Shown: in pieces, positions 25,203 through 33,854 of the stretch
Layout: every line of letters begins with the position of its first letter
Position numbering within the stretch: position 1 is the first letter of the stretch
Origin: Hymenobacter sp. IS2118
GTDB lineage: Bacteria; Bacteroidota; Bacteroidia; Cytophagales; Hymenobacteraceae
Assembly: GCF_000715495.1 (NCBI RefSeq)
Contig: NZ_JNLX01000172.1
Coordinates: forward strand, 1-53,646
Length of the DNA: 53,646 nucleotides
Reading direction: 5' to 3'
Notes under the pieces: model-generated
Told to the model about the DNA's origin: nothing
Database searches by the model: none
The model's input: the letters and a program-made list of their open reading frames with translations, nothing else
Made by a program: the position numbers and the translations under genes

Positions 25203-26294
25203 TTACGGGATGACTACAAAGGCGGGCAGGCCCAGTTTGCTGCGCCGGCCGCCTAGTTTCAATCCTTCGTCCACGTACTGGCAGTCTTTGCCTGGCGCGT
25301 TGGGGTTCTGGATAACGCCCAGGTTGGGGTTGTCTTCGCGGGCCACGTAAATGCGGCCGTCGGGCCCGCGCTGGAGGGCGCCAATTTTGCGGTTGGCCGA
25401 CTTGCCGACCAGCATTTTGTCCTTGGTTTTGAGGTCGAACTGCCAGATTTCGGTCTGGCCCCCGCCCACGCCGTTGCAGGTGCCGTAGAGCTTGCTGCCA
25501 TCGGGCGAAAATTCCACGCCGTACGCCTCTGCGTAGGGCCCGAAGCTGCTCGGGTTGCTCACCTTGCCGGTGGTGCGGTCAAAATCATAGACCTCGAACT
25601 TGTTGGTTTCGCGCCAGAGGGCGGCGGCCAGGTGGCGGCCGTCAGGCGAGAACTTTAGGGCGCCGATGGCGTTGCGGCCGGGCCCGGCATTCATGCTGCC
25701 CACATTACTGAGCAGAGGCTTCGCGCTCACGCCATCGGGCGTCACGAGGTAGCTCACGAAGGCGTTGGAGTTCCAGCGGTGCGCTACTATCCAGGTGTCG
25801 CGGCCGTTGGTGTGGCGCACGGCGGCCAGCTTTTCGGCCACGGGCTGAATGAGCAGCAGGTTCAGACGGGGCAGGTCGCCGAAGCCCTCGTCGCGGGTCA
25901 TGTCCACGATGGAATAGCGCAGGCCGTTGGGCGTGCCCTGCGGCGCCACCGTGAAGATGTAGAAGATGTTGCCCGAGCCGGGGTCGGGCACGATGAGGGC
26001 CGATTGGGTGCTGCTGCCGCTGCCCATCAGCCTGTGGCCGTTGGGCATGGGCTGGTGCTTGCGGTTCCACACGGTTTCGCCGTTGGTGTAAAACAGCAGC
26101 TCGCCTTTGGCCGTGGTGGCTACGGCGCAACCCTCGTAGGTGGTCATTTTGCCATCGTTGAGCGGCTTGGGCGCGTTGCCCTCCGCGAAGCTCAGGCCGG
26201 CCTGCTGGCCAAAATACCAGATGTCGGTAGGCCGCTGGGCACGGGCTGTGAAAGCGAGCAAGAAGGGAAGAAAAGCGAGAAAGAGGCGTTTCAT
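25203..26294 (-). CDS. Secreted WD40-like beta-propeller protein
   Basis: A 363-residue exported protein: signal peptide (MKRLFLAFLPFLLAFTARAQ), then propeller-like repeats (DIWYFGQQAGLSFAEGN, ALKFSPDGRHLAAALW, YGVEFSPDGSKLYGTCN, LQRGPDGRIYVARED). Proteins of this kind in Bacteroidota often begin with WYFG and are found alone or fused to gliding or T9SS-sorted domains. This one has no sorting tail and no PKD domain. ATG 26294 matches the signal peptide; the longer frame upstream is not needed. It is the last of three co-directed minus-strand genes. Confidence 0.78.
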   Translation of the reverse strand: MKRLFLAFLPFLLAFTARAQRPTDIWYFGQQAGLSFAEGNAPKPLNDGKMTTYEGCAVATTAKGELLFYTNGETVWNRKHQPMPNGHRLMGSGSSTQSALIVPDPGSGNIFYIFTVAPQGTPNGLRYSIVDMTRDEGFGDLPRLNLLLIQPVAEKLAAVRHTNGRDTWIVAHRWNSNAFVSYLVTPDGVSAKPLLSNVGSMNAGPGRNAIGALKFSPDGRHLAAALWRETNKFEVYDFDRTTGKVSNPSSFGPYAEAYGVEFSPDGSKLYGTCNGVGGGQTEIWQFDLKTKDKMLVGKSANRKIGALQRGPDGRIYVAREDNPNLGVIQNPNAPGKDCQYVDEGLKLGGRRSKLGLPAFVVIP

Positions 26295-26399
26295 AAGAGA
26301 TAATAGCAGCGTGTAAGCCGGCCAAACGAAAAAACCGTGCCGAGTCGTATTCGCACCCGGCAGGCGCGGGCCAGCTAATCCCAACCGTGACCAACTAAC

Positions 26400-27716
26400 T
26401 TACTCAGCTATGGCCCGTACCGGCCGGGCCAGCAGCAACCCCAGAATGCCCAGCAGCGCCAGCGGCATCAGGAAATACACGAAATGTAACTCTGCCGGAT
26501 TGCCCAGTGCCAAAGCCAAGCCATTGAGGGGCAGCAGCAAGGGCAGCAGCAACGCCAATAGTAACCCTTGCTGCTGCTTGGAAATGGTGGGGGCAAAGGC
26601 CAGCAGCGGCAGCAGCAGCACGGCATCGTAATACAAGTGGTAGGTGGTAAGGAGCGTGAGCGTGCTCAGTACCAAAAACAGGTACCAGTCGGTGAGCAGT
26701 GCGCCGCGCCGCCGCAGCCACCACAGCCGCAGGCCCGCGCCCAGCCACAGCAACCCGTGCAGCACCGAGTGCCAGGCGCTGCTACCTGGCCGCAGCCATT
26801 CGAGCACGTTGCCCAGCTCCACGCGTAGCGTCAGGCCCTGAGTGAGGGGATAATCGGGGTCGGTGGGGTCGAAGGACTGGGCGCGCACCTGCCCCAGCAG
26901 CTGCTGGTAGGTGGACAGCAAATCGAGGGGTGAAGCCGCCCAGTGCCACGCCACTGCGCTAAGTAGGGCCACTAGGCCGCCCGCTACCGCCAGGGGCAGC
27001 CACTGTTTTTTCCACAGAAACCACGCCGCAAACGGCAGCAGTAGCGTCACTTTAAAAGCGGCCAAGCCCAGAAGCACCCCAGCTAAAATTGCCGGCCATC
27101 CGAACGTTTTGAGTGCTGAATTCCGGGAGGTCGAAGCTATAGAATCCGAAGCTCCGGCGGCAAGACGCGGCAAACGGCTCTTGGTAGCGCCCCGGCTCAC
27201 GGCCAGCGCACCCACGCCTAGCGCCAACGCCGCAAACGTAGGTTGCCCCGTGAGTAGGGCCGGGACAGTGCCTTTCAGGGCTAGCGCGGCCAGCAGGAAA
27301 TGCCACCAGGGTATCGCTTTTTCTGGGGTCGTCCGCAAAACCTGGGGCCACAGCCGGGCAATCAGCCCCAGGCTAAATACCGCCAACAGGCCCCAAAGCG
27401 GCCACGCCACAGCGTACGGCAGTTGCCCCACGGAGCCGCCAAACAGCGCCGCGGCCCACGGCGGATACAGAAACGGCAGGTTGGGCAGGCCGGGCTGGGT
27501 GCGGCTGGTGAGGTTTTCCTGCTGCACGATGCGCTGCCAGCCGCGCTTCAGGGTGGCGTCGAGGTAGGGGTTTTGGCCGGCGCGCAGCACGGCCTGGCCC
27601 ACGTAGCAAGTGCGGAAATCCATGGCCCGGTCGGCATCGGGCAGGGGTTCGCGCAGTACCCGGCTCAGGTTGAACAGGGCAATCAAAACCAGAAAAAGCA
27701 GGACGAAGCGCGGCAC
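26400..27716 (-). CDS. GT87-type (DUF2029) membrane glycosyltransferase
   Basis: A 438-residue polytopic protein with about ten hydrophobic segments. Family signs: an N-terminal helix, a conserved extracytoplasmic motif near residue 35 (MDFRTCYVGQAVLRAGQNPYLD), and FLYPPWAAALF after it. Such enzymes transfer sugars from polyprenyl-phosphate donors on the outer face of the inner membrane; donor and acceptor are unknown here. It starts 48 bases after the L,D-transpeptidase and may share its transcript, which hints at a cell-envelope role. Confidence 0.75.
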   Translation of the reverse strand: MPRFVLLFLVLIALFNLSRVLREPLPDADRAMDFRTCYVGQAVLRAGQNPYLDATLKRGWQRIVQQENLTSRTQPGLPNLPFLYPPWAAALFGGSVGQLPYAVAWPLWGLLAVFSLGLIARLWPQVLRTTPEKAIPWWHFLLAALALKGTVPALLTGQPTFAALALGVGALAVSRGATKSRLPRLAAGASDSIASTSRNSALKTFGWPAILAGVLLGLAAFKVTLLLPFAAWFLWKKQWLPLAVAGGLVALLSAVAWHWAASPLDLLSTYQQLLGQVRAQSFDPTDPDYPLTQGLTLRVELGNVLEWLRPGSSAWHSVLHGLLWLGAGLRLWWLRRRGALLTDWYLFLVLSTLTLLTTYHLYYDAVLLLPLLAFAPTISKQQQGLLLALLLPLLLPLNGLALALGNPAELHFVYFLMPLALLGILGLLLARPVRAIAE

Positions 27717-27764
27717 GGCGGCAAGTTAGCTACGGGCGGGCCGGGCACCGGGGCTGGTAGCGCG

Positions 27765-28547
27765 CTATTCGCTGGCCACGGGCTGCGTCGCCGCCTTCAC
27801 GTCGTGGTGCTGTTCGAAGTAGGCGTAGCCCGGCATTAGCCCCCGCCAAAAAGCCGCGTGCGGGCTGGCCGGGCGCTTGGCCAGCTCTGGCTCGGTGAGG
27901 GGAAACGGGAAAATGTGCACCGGAATAGCCGCCTGCCCCGCTGCCTGCGCCGCCACGGCCAGCAGGTACACTTCCTCGATGCCGGCATCGGTGATGGGCA
28001 GGCAGCCGATGGTAACCTCCCCGCCGTGGATGAAAATGTCGCCGCCGGGGTGCGGCTCGCCCAGCGCGCGGTCGGCGGCGTTGGGGTAGTTGAGGCCCAG
28101 CGAGAGGTGGTAGTCGCTCTTGGGATTGAAGCGGTCGATTTCGTAGAAGCCTTCCGGCACCTGGTAGTCGCCCGCCCGGCGCTTGGGGCCCAGCTTGCCG
28201 GAGGTAGCCGCCAGCGGATAAGTTTGCAGCAGCTCAAACGGCCCACCGTTCTGGTTGCGGGCCCACACTTCCAGCTCCCGGTTGGTTTTGATGGCGCGCA
28301 TCATAATTTCCAGTCGCCGCGCGTCGAGGTAATGGGTGCGCAGCAGGTTGGCCACGCCCGGCCCCGCGGCCGCATACGCCACCCGCACCCGCGGAAACCG
28401 CAGCTGCTGCTGCCAAAAAGCCGATTCCTTAGTGCCCGGTAGGTTGCCGCCGCTCGTTTCGGTTTCAACGGGCGGAGTGCAGGACTGGGCCAGCAGCTGC
28501 GTGAAGGACAAGAGTACCAACAGGCAGCACGACAAACGAGGCAGCAT
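27765..28547 (-). CDS. L,D-transpeptidase-like (YkuD/YafK) protein
   Basis: A 260-residue exported protein. The signal peptide ends near residue 21, with Cys23 nearby. The catalytic motif IFIHGGEVTIGCLP has His174 and Cys182, the L,D-transpeptidase signature HGx...(S/T)xGC. Upstream, GDYQVPEGFYEIDRFNPKS and YHLSLGLNYPN fit the YafK/ErfK subfamily, which makes or removes 3-3 crosslinks or attaches proteins to peptidoglycan. Start ATG 28547. It leads a minus-strand row with the GT87-type gene. Confidence 0.88.
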   Translation of the reverse strand: MLPRLSCCLLVLLSFTQLLAQSCTPPVETETSGGNLPGTKESAFWQQQLRFPRVRVAYAAAGPGVANLLRTHYLDARRLEIMMRAIKTNRELEVWARNQNGGPFELLQTYPLAATSGKLGPKRRAGDYQVPEGFYEIDRFNPKSDYHLSLGLNYPNAADRALGEPHPGGDIFIHGGEVTIGCLPITDAGIEEVYLLAVAAQAAGQAAIPVHIFPFPLTEPELAKRPASPHAAFWRGLMPGYAYFEQHHDVKAATQPVASE

Positions 28548-28851
28548 AAGTAACGGGCCAGAAAAGGTGAATGGACCTACAACGACATTCAGGTGTTTCT
28601 ATTTTATGCACTGGTATTTTTTGTTTGCCAGCTTTAAAGAACTGGCCTGAGCCGAACCGAAGGCCAAGACGGGCAGCGAACAAAATTCAGCGCCTGCTAT
28701 TTAAGCAATAGTTCGGTTTTTTGCAGCGGCTAAGCATCAGCACTCAGTGCCTGCCCGTAGCGTCCGCCCGTCAACTATCCCGTTCAAGCCGTTGGCTCGA
28801 ATACCCCTTCCTCACGGAGGAGGGGTGTTTTTTTCTTTTGAAATCAGTCTT
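28548..28851. other. Divergent intergenic region with a leader terminator
   Basis: Between the divergent L,D-transpeptidase and DUF2461 genes. It holds promoters for both (no clear TAnnTTTG match) and, on the plus strand, an intrinsic terminator at 28803-28834 inside the DUF2461 leader. No RNA family recognised. Confidence 0.45.
28803..28834 (+). terminator. Intrinsic terminator 18 bases upstream of a start codon
   Basis: Stem ACCCCT(T)CCTC / GAGGAGGGGT with one bulged T and a three-base loop, then seven T (28828-28834). No plus-strand gene lies upstream that would need it, so it either attenuates the DUF2461 gene or ends a small RNA encoded in 28690-28830. Confidence 0.7.
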
Positions 28852-29520
28852 ATGCAGCTCAAACCGCTATTTATCTTCCTCTCGGACCTGGCCAAACACA
28901 ACGAACGGCCCTGGTTTCAGGAGCGTAAAGCCACTTACGACCAGCTGCGCGCCCAATTCATTGAGGACGCCGAATTCTGGGCCCGAGAGCTGGCTAAGCT
29001 GGACCCTATTTTGGCCGGGCCCGATGGGCGCACCAGCATTTTTCGCATCTACCGCGACGTGCGCTTTAGCAAAAACAAGGACCCGTACAAGACGCATTTC
29101 TCGGCCTACTTCACGGCCGGGGCGGGCAAGGAAATCGATGCCCCCGGCTACTACCTCCAGCTGGGGCCCAATGGTAACACTATGATTGCCGGCGGCCTCT
29201 ACCAGCCCGATAAAACCCAGCTGGCTGCCATTCGGCAGGAAATCGACTACAATGCTGACGAGCTCAAAACCCTGCTCGCCGCCCCCGATTTCCAGCGCTA
29301 CTTCGGCGGCCTGGGCGGCGACAAGCTCAAAAGGGCGCCCGCTGCCTACCCCATCGACCACCCCGAAATCGAGCTACTCAAGCACAAAGGCTTCATCGCC
29401 ACCCACCAAATGCCGGACGTGGACGTGTTGAGTCACGCCGATTTCCGGTCGCATGTGCTGGAAGTATTCCGGGCCATGGTGCCGCTCTGCCAGTTCCTGC
29501 GCGGAGCCGTGGCTTCTTAG
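28852..29520 (+). CDS. DUF2461 family protein
   Basis: A 222-residue cytoplasmic protein with the DUF2461 pattern: FLSDLAKHNERPWFQERKATYD near the start, IFRIYRDVRFSKNKDPYKTHF in the middle, then PGYYLQLGPNGNTMIAGGLYQP. Common in Bacteroidota; the biochemical role is not known. ATG 28852 (MQLKPLFIFL) sits 18 bases after a terminator-like hairpin. It converges with the DUF6702 gene. Confidence 0.88.
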   Translation: MQLKPLFIFLSDLAKHNERPWFQERKATYDQLRAQFIEDAEFWARELAKLDPILAGPDGRTSIFRIYRDVRFSKNKDPYKTHFSAYFTAGAGKEIDAPGYYLQLGPNGNTMIAGGLYQPDKTQLAAIRQEIDYNADELKTLLAAPDFQRYFGGLGGDKLKRAPAAYPIDHPEIELLKHKGFIATHQMPDVDVLSHADFRSHVLEVFRAMVPLCQFLRGAVAS

Positions 29521-29585
29521 TTGCTGATTTGGTGGTTGCTGGTTGTTAGACAAGATGCTGACTAACAACCGACAACCAGCAACTA
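29517..29585. terminator. Hairpin between convergent genes
   Basis: GGTTGTTAG (29541-29549) pairs with CTAACAACC (29562-29570), and flanking TTAGTTGCTG pairs with CAGCAACTAA, with an A-run after the right arm. It overlaps both stop codons and probably ends transcripts in both directions. Confidence 0.6.
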
Positions 29586-30083
29586 AAAACTCAGCAGTTC
29601 CTGCTCGTGGCCGTCGCGGAAAAGGGCGCTTTGCTTTTTCTCGCCGGCTTCGATGTTCACGATATTCATCTGGTCGCCGAATACGTCGAGCAGCATGGCC
29701 TGGCGTAGCTGCACGCCAGGCATCGGGCCGGGCAGGGGCACTTTGCAATAGAGCCAGTAGCCGTCCTTTTCCTCCTGCAGCCCCAGCACCTGCAACGGGA
29801 GCGGAGCGCCGGCAGCAGTGCTGAATTTGAGGGTGCGCTGCAAATAGGCCGTGGTGAGGGCCAGCGGGCGCGGACCGGCCTCGCTCAAGCTCACCGAAGT
29901 GGCCTGGCCCCGCGAAAGCGCCTTCTCAAAATCGTCAGTAAATACCTTTACTGAGACTTCCAGCTGCTTTTTGCTGGCGTTGTAGCGCAGCTCCATCAGG
30001 CTGGAATGGTAGGCGTGCAGCGCCCCGGCCACCGAAGTAGCTAGAAGAGTCAAGGACACCAAAACAGCCAGGAAAAACCGCAT
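29583..30083 (-). CDS. DUF6702 family exported protein
   Basis: A 166-residue protein: signal peptide (MRFFLAVLVSLTLLATSVAGA), then an all-beta domain opening HAYHSSLMELRYNASKKQLEVSVK and KVFTDDFEKALS, the DUF6702 signature of Bacteroidota. It ends ...FRDGHEQELLSF. In related genomes it is a small periplasmic protein of unknown role. It lies downstream of rseP, separated by a large palindrome. Confidence 0.85.
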   Translation of the reverse strand: MRFFLAVLVSLTLLATSVAGALHAYHSSLMELRYNASKKQLEVSVKVFTDDFEKALSRGQATSVSLSEAGPRPLALTTAYLQRTLKFSTAAGAPLPLQVLGLQEEKDGYWLYCKVPLPGPMPGVQLRQAMLLDVFGDQMNIVNIEAGEKKQSALFRDGHEQELLSF

Positions 30084-30194
30084 TTTGTTAGTGGTAAGTA
30101 ATTAGTGATAAACGGTTAGTGGTTAATTGCGCTCAAATAGAAGCGGAATTAATCACTAACCACTATTCTAACTGACGTTACGCATCAACAGGTT

Positions 30195-30324
30195 GGCGCG
30201 CGTCTCTGACGCGCTGCCCACTGGCTCCGAGCCTCTGGCTCGTACGTGCAATGGCGTTGTGGACGACCTACCGATTCGAGCCAGAGGCTCGGAACCAATC
30301 GGCAGCGCGTCAGAGACGCGCGCC
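30195..30324. repeat. 130-base near-perfect palindrome
   Basis: Outer arms of 24 bases (30195-30218 and 30301-30324) are perfect; inner arms of 20 bases (30223-30242 and 30277-30296, the outward end being GGcTCCGAGCC) differ at one position. The 34-base centre is unpaired. It lies between rseP and the DUF6702 gene, both on the minus strand. No T-run follows, so it looks like a repetitive extragenic palindrome more than a terminator. Confidence 0.93.
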
Positions 30325-30349
30325 AGCCTCTCTGCGTAAGGTCAGTATT

Positions 30350-31693
30350 CTAAAACAGTTTCATTATCTGCTTGAAAACCAGAACGTAAGCCATTAAGGA
30401 TAGGATGAGAAACGTGCCAACGCGCTGGGCACCTTCCATAATTCTATCGGACGGCTTGCGGCGCGCAATCATTTCGTAGAGCAGGAACACTACGTGGCCG
30501 CCATCGAGGGCCGGAATGGGCAGCAGGTTCATGAAGGCGAGCACCATGCTCAGGCCGGCGGCCAGGCCCCAAAAGTGCTGCCAGTCCCAGGTACCACCAA
30601 ACTGCTGGGCAATTTCGACGGGGCCGCCCAGGCTTTCGGAGGCCGAAATTTCGCCCCGGCCCATTTTGGCAAATGCGCGGGCCTGCAGGCCAATTACCCC
30701 GAATGCCTTGTTCACGCCCTGCGGAATGGACTCGGCCAACGAGTAGCTGCGCGTGCCCAGGGTCAGCGTCGATTTGCGCTCGAAGCCGATGCGGCCCGAC
30801 TCGCTCACTGCTATGGGCAGCGTCAAGGTTTGGCCGTCGCGCTCCACGATTACCGGGGCGGTTTTGCCCTTGTTGGCCAACAGCGCCGCCTGCAATTCAT
30901 CGAAGAACTGCACGGGCCGCCCGCCCACGGTGGTGATTTTGTCGCCGGCTTTCAGGCCGCCTTTGGCGGCGGCCCCGCCGGCTACTACGCGCTCCACGGC
31001 GAAGGTTTCGCGGGGACGTACCAGCAGGCTGTCAGCGCTTTGCTTGGCAAATTTGTCGAGAAAGTCTTTAGGGATGTTAATGTCCACCAGCTGCCCGCCA
31101 CGCTCCACGGTGTAGAACGAGTTGGTGCCCATAATCACGTCGGGCTTGTACACGTCGTCGAACTCGGTGAAGGGCCGGCCGTTGATTTTTACAATCTTAT
31201 CGCCGGTCTGGAAGCCGATTTCGCGGCCCAGGCCGTTGGGCAGAATGCCGTAGCGCGCCTCCGAAGCCGGCAAAAACACGTCGCCGTAATGGAACGTCAT
31301 AGCCGCGAAAATCACGATGCCGGTGATGACGTTCATGATAATACCGCCGAGCATCACCAGCAGGCGCTGCCAGGCGGGCTTGCCCCGAAACTCGTCGGGC
31401 TGGGGTTCGGCTGCGAGCGAGGCCGCGTCCTGCGTCTCGTCAATCATGCCGTGAATCTGCACGTAGCCGCCGAGCGGGAACCAGCCAATGCCGTATTCCG
31501 TCTCCCCAATCTTCTTTTTGACGAGGGCGAAATTCGCCACGTTCGGCATCGGAAACAGAAAGTCGAAGAAGATGTAAAACTTATCGACCCGAATTTTAAA
31601 GAGCTTGGCGAAGGCGAAATGGCCGAATTCGTGCAAGCCAACAAGTAGCGAGAGTGCCAGCAGGAGCTGGCCAATCATGGTGAGAATTTCCAA
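30350..31693 (-). CDS. rseP: RseP/site-2 zinc metalloprotease
   Basis: A 447-residue inner-membrane intramembrane protease. HEFGHF gives the zinc ligands His21 and His25 with Glu22; the C-terminal LDGGH (about 396-400) gives the third ligand. Between them are two PDZ-like domains (GFQTGDKIVKINGRPF and GGLKAGDKITTVGGRPV). In Bacteroidota the family releases anti-sigma factors or clears signal peptides. I kept TTG 31693 as start because the family commonly begins MEI/MEV; an ATG five codons later also works. It follows dxr on the same strand, 89 bases away, a conserved pairing. Confidence 0.93.
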   Translation of the reverse strand: MEILTMIGQLLLALSLLVGLHEFGHFAFAKLFKIRVDKFYIFFDFLFPMPNVANFALVKKKIGETEYGIGWFPLGGYVQIHGMIDETQDAASLAAEPQPDEFRGKPAWQRLLVMLGGIIMNVITGIVIFAAMTFHYGDVFLPASEARYGILPNGLGREIGFQTGDKIVKINGRPFTEFDDVYKPDVIMGTNSFYTVERGGQLVDINIPKDFLDKFAKQSADSLLVRPRETFAVERVVAGGAAAKGGLKAGDKITTVGGRPVQFFDELQAALLANKGKTAPVIVERDGQTLTLPIAVSESGRIGFERKSTLTLGTRSYSLAESIPQGVNKAFGVIGLQARAFAKMGRGEISASESLGGPVEIAQQFGGTWDWQHFWGLAAGLSMVLAFMNLLPIPALDGGHVVFLLYEMIARRKPSDRIMEGAQRVGTFLILSLMAYVLVFKQIMKLF

Positions 31694-31782
31694 GGTGGAG
31701 AACTAGTAAAGGAAGGTTTTTTAACAGAATGTTATACTTCGCGGCGCGCTGCATAACGGCGTCTGGTTAGAGACATTTAATA

Positions 31783-32949
31783 TTACAGTAGCGTTTCAGC
31801 TACCCGGCGCGTTTCCGCATCGGTGGCCACGAGGTCGGCCAGCAACGGTTCGGCAAGGTACGAAACCCGTGCCAGGCACTCGGCCACCACGTCCGACATC
31901 TGCCGGAAGCCCACGGCCTCGCGCAGAAACGCGGCCACGGCCACCTCGTTGGCGGCATTGAGCACGCAGGGCGCGTTGCCGCCCCGGCGCATGGCCCCAA
32001 ACGCCAGCTCCAGGTTCGGGAAAGCGTCCCGGTCGGGCGCCTCGAAAGTGAGGGTAGGGTAATCGAGGAAGGAGAAGCGCGGGAACGTGTTGGCCAGCCG
32101 TTGCGGGTAGCCTAGGGCGTACTGAATGGGCAGCTTCATGTCGGGCAAGCCCAGCTGGGCTTTCAACGAGCCATCCTGGAACTGCACCAGCGAATGCACG
32201 ATGCTTTGCGGGTGCACCACTACGTCAATCTGCTCGTTATTAAGCCCGAACAGCCATTTGGCCTCAATCACCTCTAGGCCCTTGTTCATCAGTGAAGCCG
32301 AGTCGATGGTGATTTTGGCGCCCATGTCCCAGTTCGGGTGCTTGAGGGCCTGCGCCTTGGTTACGGCCTCCATTTGCTGGGCAGAGCGGCCGCGAAACGG
32401 CCCACCGGAGGCCGTGAGGATGATTTTCTCGATGGGGTTCTGCTCTTCGCCCACCAGGCACTGGAAAATGGCCGAGTGCTCGGAATCGACGGGCAGCAGG
32501 CGCACGCCGTGCTGCTTCACCAGGCTGGTTATCAGCTCGCCGGCCACCACCAGGGTTTCCTTGTTGGCGAGGGCAATGTCTTTGCCGGCCCGGATGGCGG
32601 CCACCGTGGGCAGCAGCCCGGCGTAGCCCACCAGCGCGGTAAGTACAATGTCGATTTCGGGCCGCGTCACTGCTTCCGCCAGGGCGGCGGCGCCGGCCAG
32701 TACTGCTGTTTCGGGCTGGCCGGCCAGTGCCGCTTTGAGGGGCTGGTAAAAACTCTCATCGCCAATGACCACTACGGCGGGCCGGAATTCCCGCGCCTGT
32801 TGGGCCAGCAGCTCCCACTGCCGCTGGGCACTGAGCACGGCCACCCGGAACCGGCCCGGCTGCTGCCGCAGCACATCCAGCGCCTGCGTGCCAATGGAGC
32901 CCGTGGAACCCAGCAGGGCCAGCGTTTTCACCTTTTTCTCTTCAACCAT
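31783..32949 (-). CDS. dxr: 1-deoxy-D-xylulose 5-phosphate reductoisomerase
   Basis: MEP-pathway enzyme that makes 2-C-methyl-D-erythritol 4-phosphate with NADPH; cytoplasmic, 388 residues, normal length. Signatures: LALLGSTGSIGTQAL (NADPH site), ALANKETLVVAG, VDSEHSAIFQCL (metal and substrate), ILTASGGPFRG and NWDMGAKITIDSASLMNKGLE. ATG 32949; the long open frame upstream is antisense to the GAF gene. A minus-strand TACTTTTG box lies 25 bases upstream. Confidence 0.97.
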   Translation of the reverse strand: MVEEKKVKTLALLGSTGSIGTQALDVLRQQPGRFRVAVLSAQRQWELLAQQAREFRPAVVVIGDESFYQPLKAALAGQPETAVLAGAAALAEAVTRPEIDIVLTALVGYAGLLPTVAAIRAGKDIALANKETLVVAGELITSLVKQHGVRLLPVDSEHSAIFQCLVGEEQNPIEKIILTASGGPFRGRSAQQMEAVTKAQALKHPNWDMGAKITIDSASLMNKGLEVIEAKWLFGLNNEQIDVVVHPQSIVHSLVQFQDGSLKAQLGLPDMKLPIQYALGYPQRLANTFPRFSFLDYPTLTFEAPDRDAFPNLELAFGAMRRGGNAPCVLNAANEVAVAAFLREAVGFRQMSDVVAECLARVSYLAEPLLADLVATDAETRRVAETLL

Positions 32950-32973
32950 AATGCTACTAACACGGAAACGTGG

Positions 32974-32981
32974 CAAAAGTA
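32974..32981 (-). promoter_or_regulatory. -7 element TACTTTTG of dxr
   Basis: Matches TAnnTTTG on the minus strand, 24 bases before the dxr ATG. It suggests a short leader for the dxr-rseP unit. No -33 TTTG is visible. Confidence 0.5.
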
Positions 32982-33008
32982 CGCCGCCGCCCGGTGAGCC
33001 GCCGGCTG

Positions 33009-33725
33009 CTACACCCGCCGCAGGGCGGCATCCACATACTGGTCGATAACCGTAACGATGCTGCGGGCCTCCTGCGCCACGGCATCGGTGAGGTGCGCGG
33101 GGCCGGCAACCGGCGTGGTGCGCTCGGCCAGCGCGGTGAGGCGGACCAGCTGCGCGCCCAGCACCTGGTACACGGGCGCCCAGAGCACGGCGGAGGTTTC
33201 GGCGTGGGCACCCAAGGTGCGGCGCAGCTCCAGCAGGCGCATCATTAGGCCGGCCAGGGTGGCCAGCACGGCGCGCTCGGCCGGGTTGAACTGCCGGGGC
33301 GGCCCGTCGTAGATGCACAGCGAGCCGATGTTGTAGCCGTCGGGGGTGCGCAGGTTGTGGCCGGCGTAGAAGTGCAGGCCCAGCTGCTGCAACAGCGAAA
33401 TATCGACACTGGATGGGCTGGCCTGGTCCAAGTCCTCAAACACGGCCGTTTCGTCCTGCAAAATGGTGGCTGAGCACAGGCTTTGCTGGCGCGGAATCCG
33501 CTCAATGGCCACGGGCAGGTTGTAGGGCGCTTTCACCAGCACCTGGTCTTTCTCGATGACGGAAAGCATGGCGTTCGACACGCCGAAGAGGCGGGCGGTG
33601 GCGGCCACCACTTCGTCCAGTACTTTTTCGCTGCTCGCGTCCAGTAGTTGGTAGCGGGCCAGGGCTTGCAGGCGGGCGGCGTCGTCGGCCGGAATCAGGG
33701 AGGCGGGAATGGAATTCAAGGGCAC
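33009..33725 (-). CDS. GAF-domain protein
   Basis: A 238-residue soluble protein. Residues 20-170 form a GAF domain of the type seen next to or inside signalling enzymes: ARLQALARYQLLDASSEKVL, RLFGVSNAMLSVIEKDQVLV, RQQSLCSATILQDETAV, YNIGSLCIYDGPPRQF. The rest is helical, with no kinase, cyclase or DNA-binding domain. It lies 59 bases upstream of dxr in the same direction but has its own spacing; dxr has its own -7 box. Ligand unknown. Confidence 0.85.
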   Translation of the reverse strand: MPLNSIPASLIPADDAARLQALARYQLLDASSEKVLDEVVAATARLFGVSNAMLSVIEKDQVLVKAPYNLPVAIERIPRQQSLCSATILQDETAVFEDLDQASPSSVDISLLQQLGLHFYAGHNLRTPDGYNIGSLCIYDGPPRQFNPAERAVLATLAGLMMRLLELRRTLGAHAETSAVLWAPVYQVLGAQLVRLTALAERTTPVAGPAHLTDAVAQEARSIVTVIDQYVDAALRRV

Positions 33726-33841
33726 AAAGCAAAAAATGGGGCGGCGGCAAGAGCCGTCTTTTCCTCATACGGCAAAACCGGGCGCTACTACATGGCTTCC
33801 GCCAAAAAAAACGAAATTTTCGGCCGGCCCTGCTCGCCCGC

Positions 33842-33849
33842 TACCTTTG
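33842..33849 (+). promoter_or_regulatory. -7 element TACCTTTG just before a GTG start
   Basis: TAnnTTTG match that ends 5 bases before GTG 33855. Transcription would begin at or near the GTG, which argues against the earlier in-frame ATG at 33792. Confidence 0.5.
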
Positions 33850-33854
33850 GGGCC

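Noticed and set aside
28770..28830. A tRNA-like T-arm (CTCGAAT flanked by GTTGG and ACCCC)
   Set aside because: The flanking bases do not pair and no cloverleaf can be drawn.
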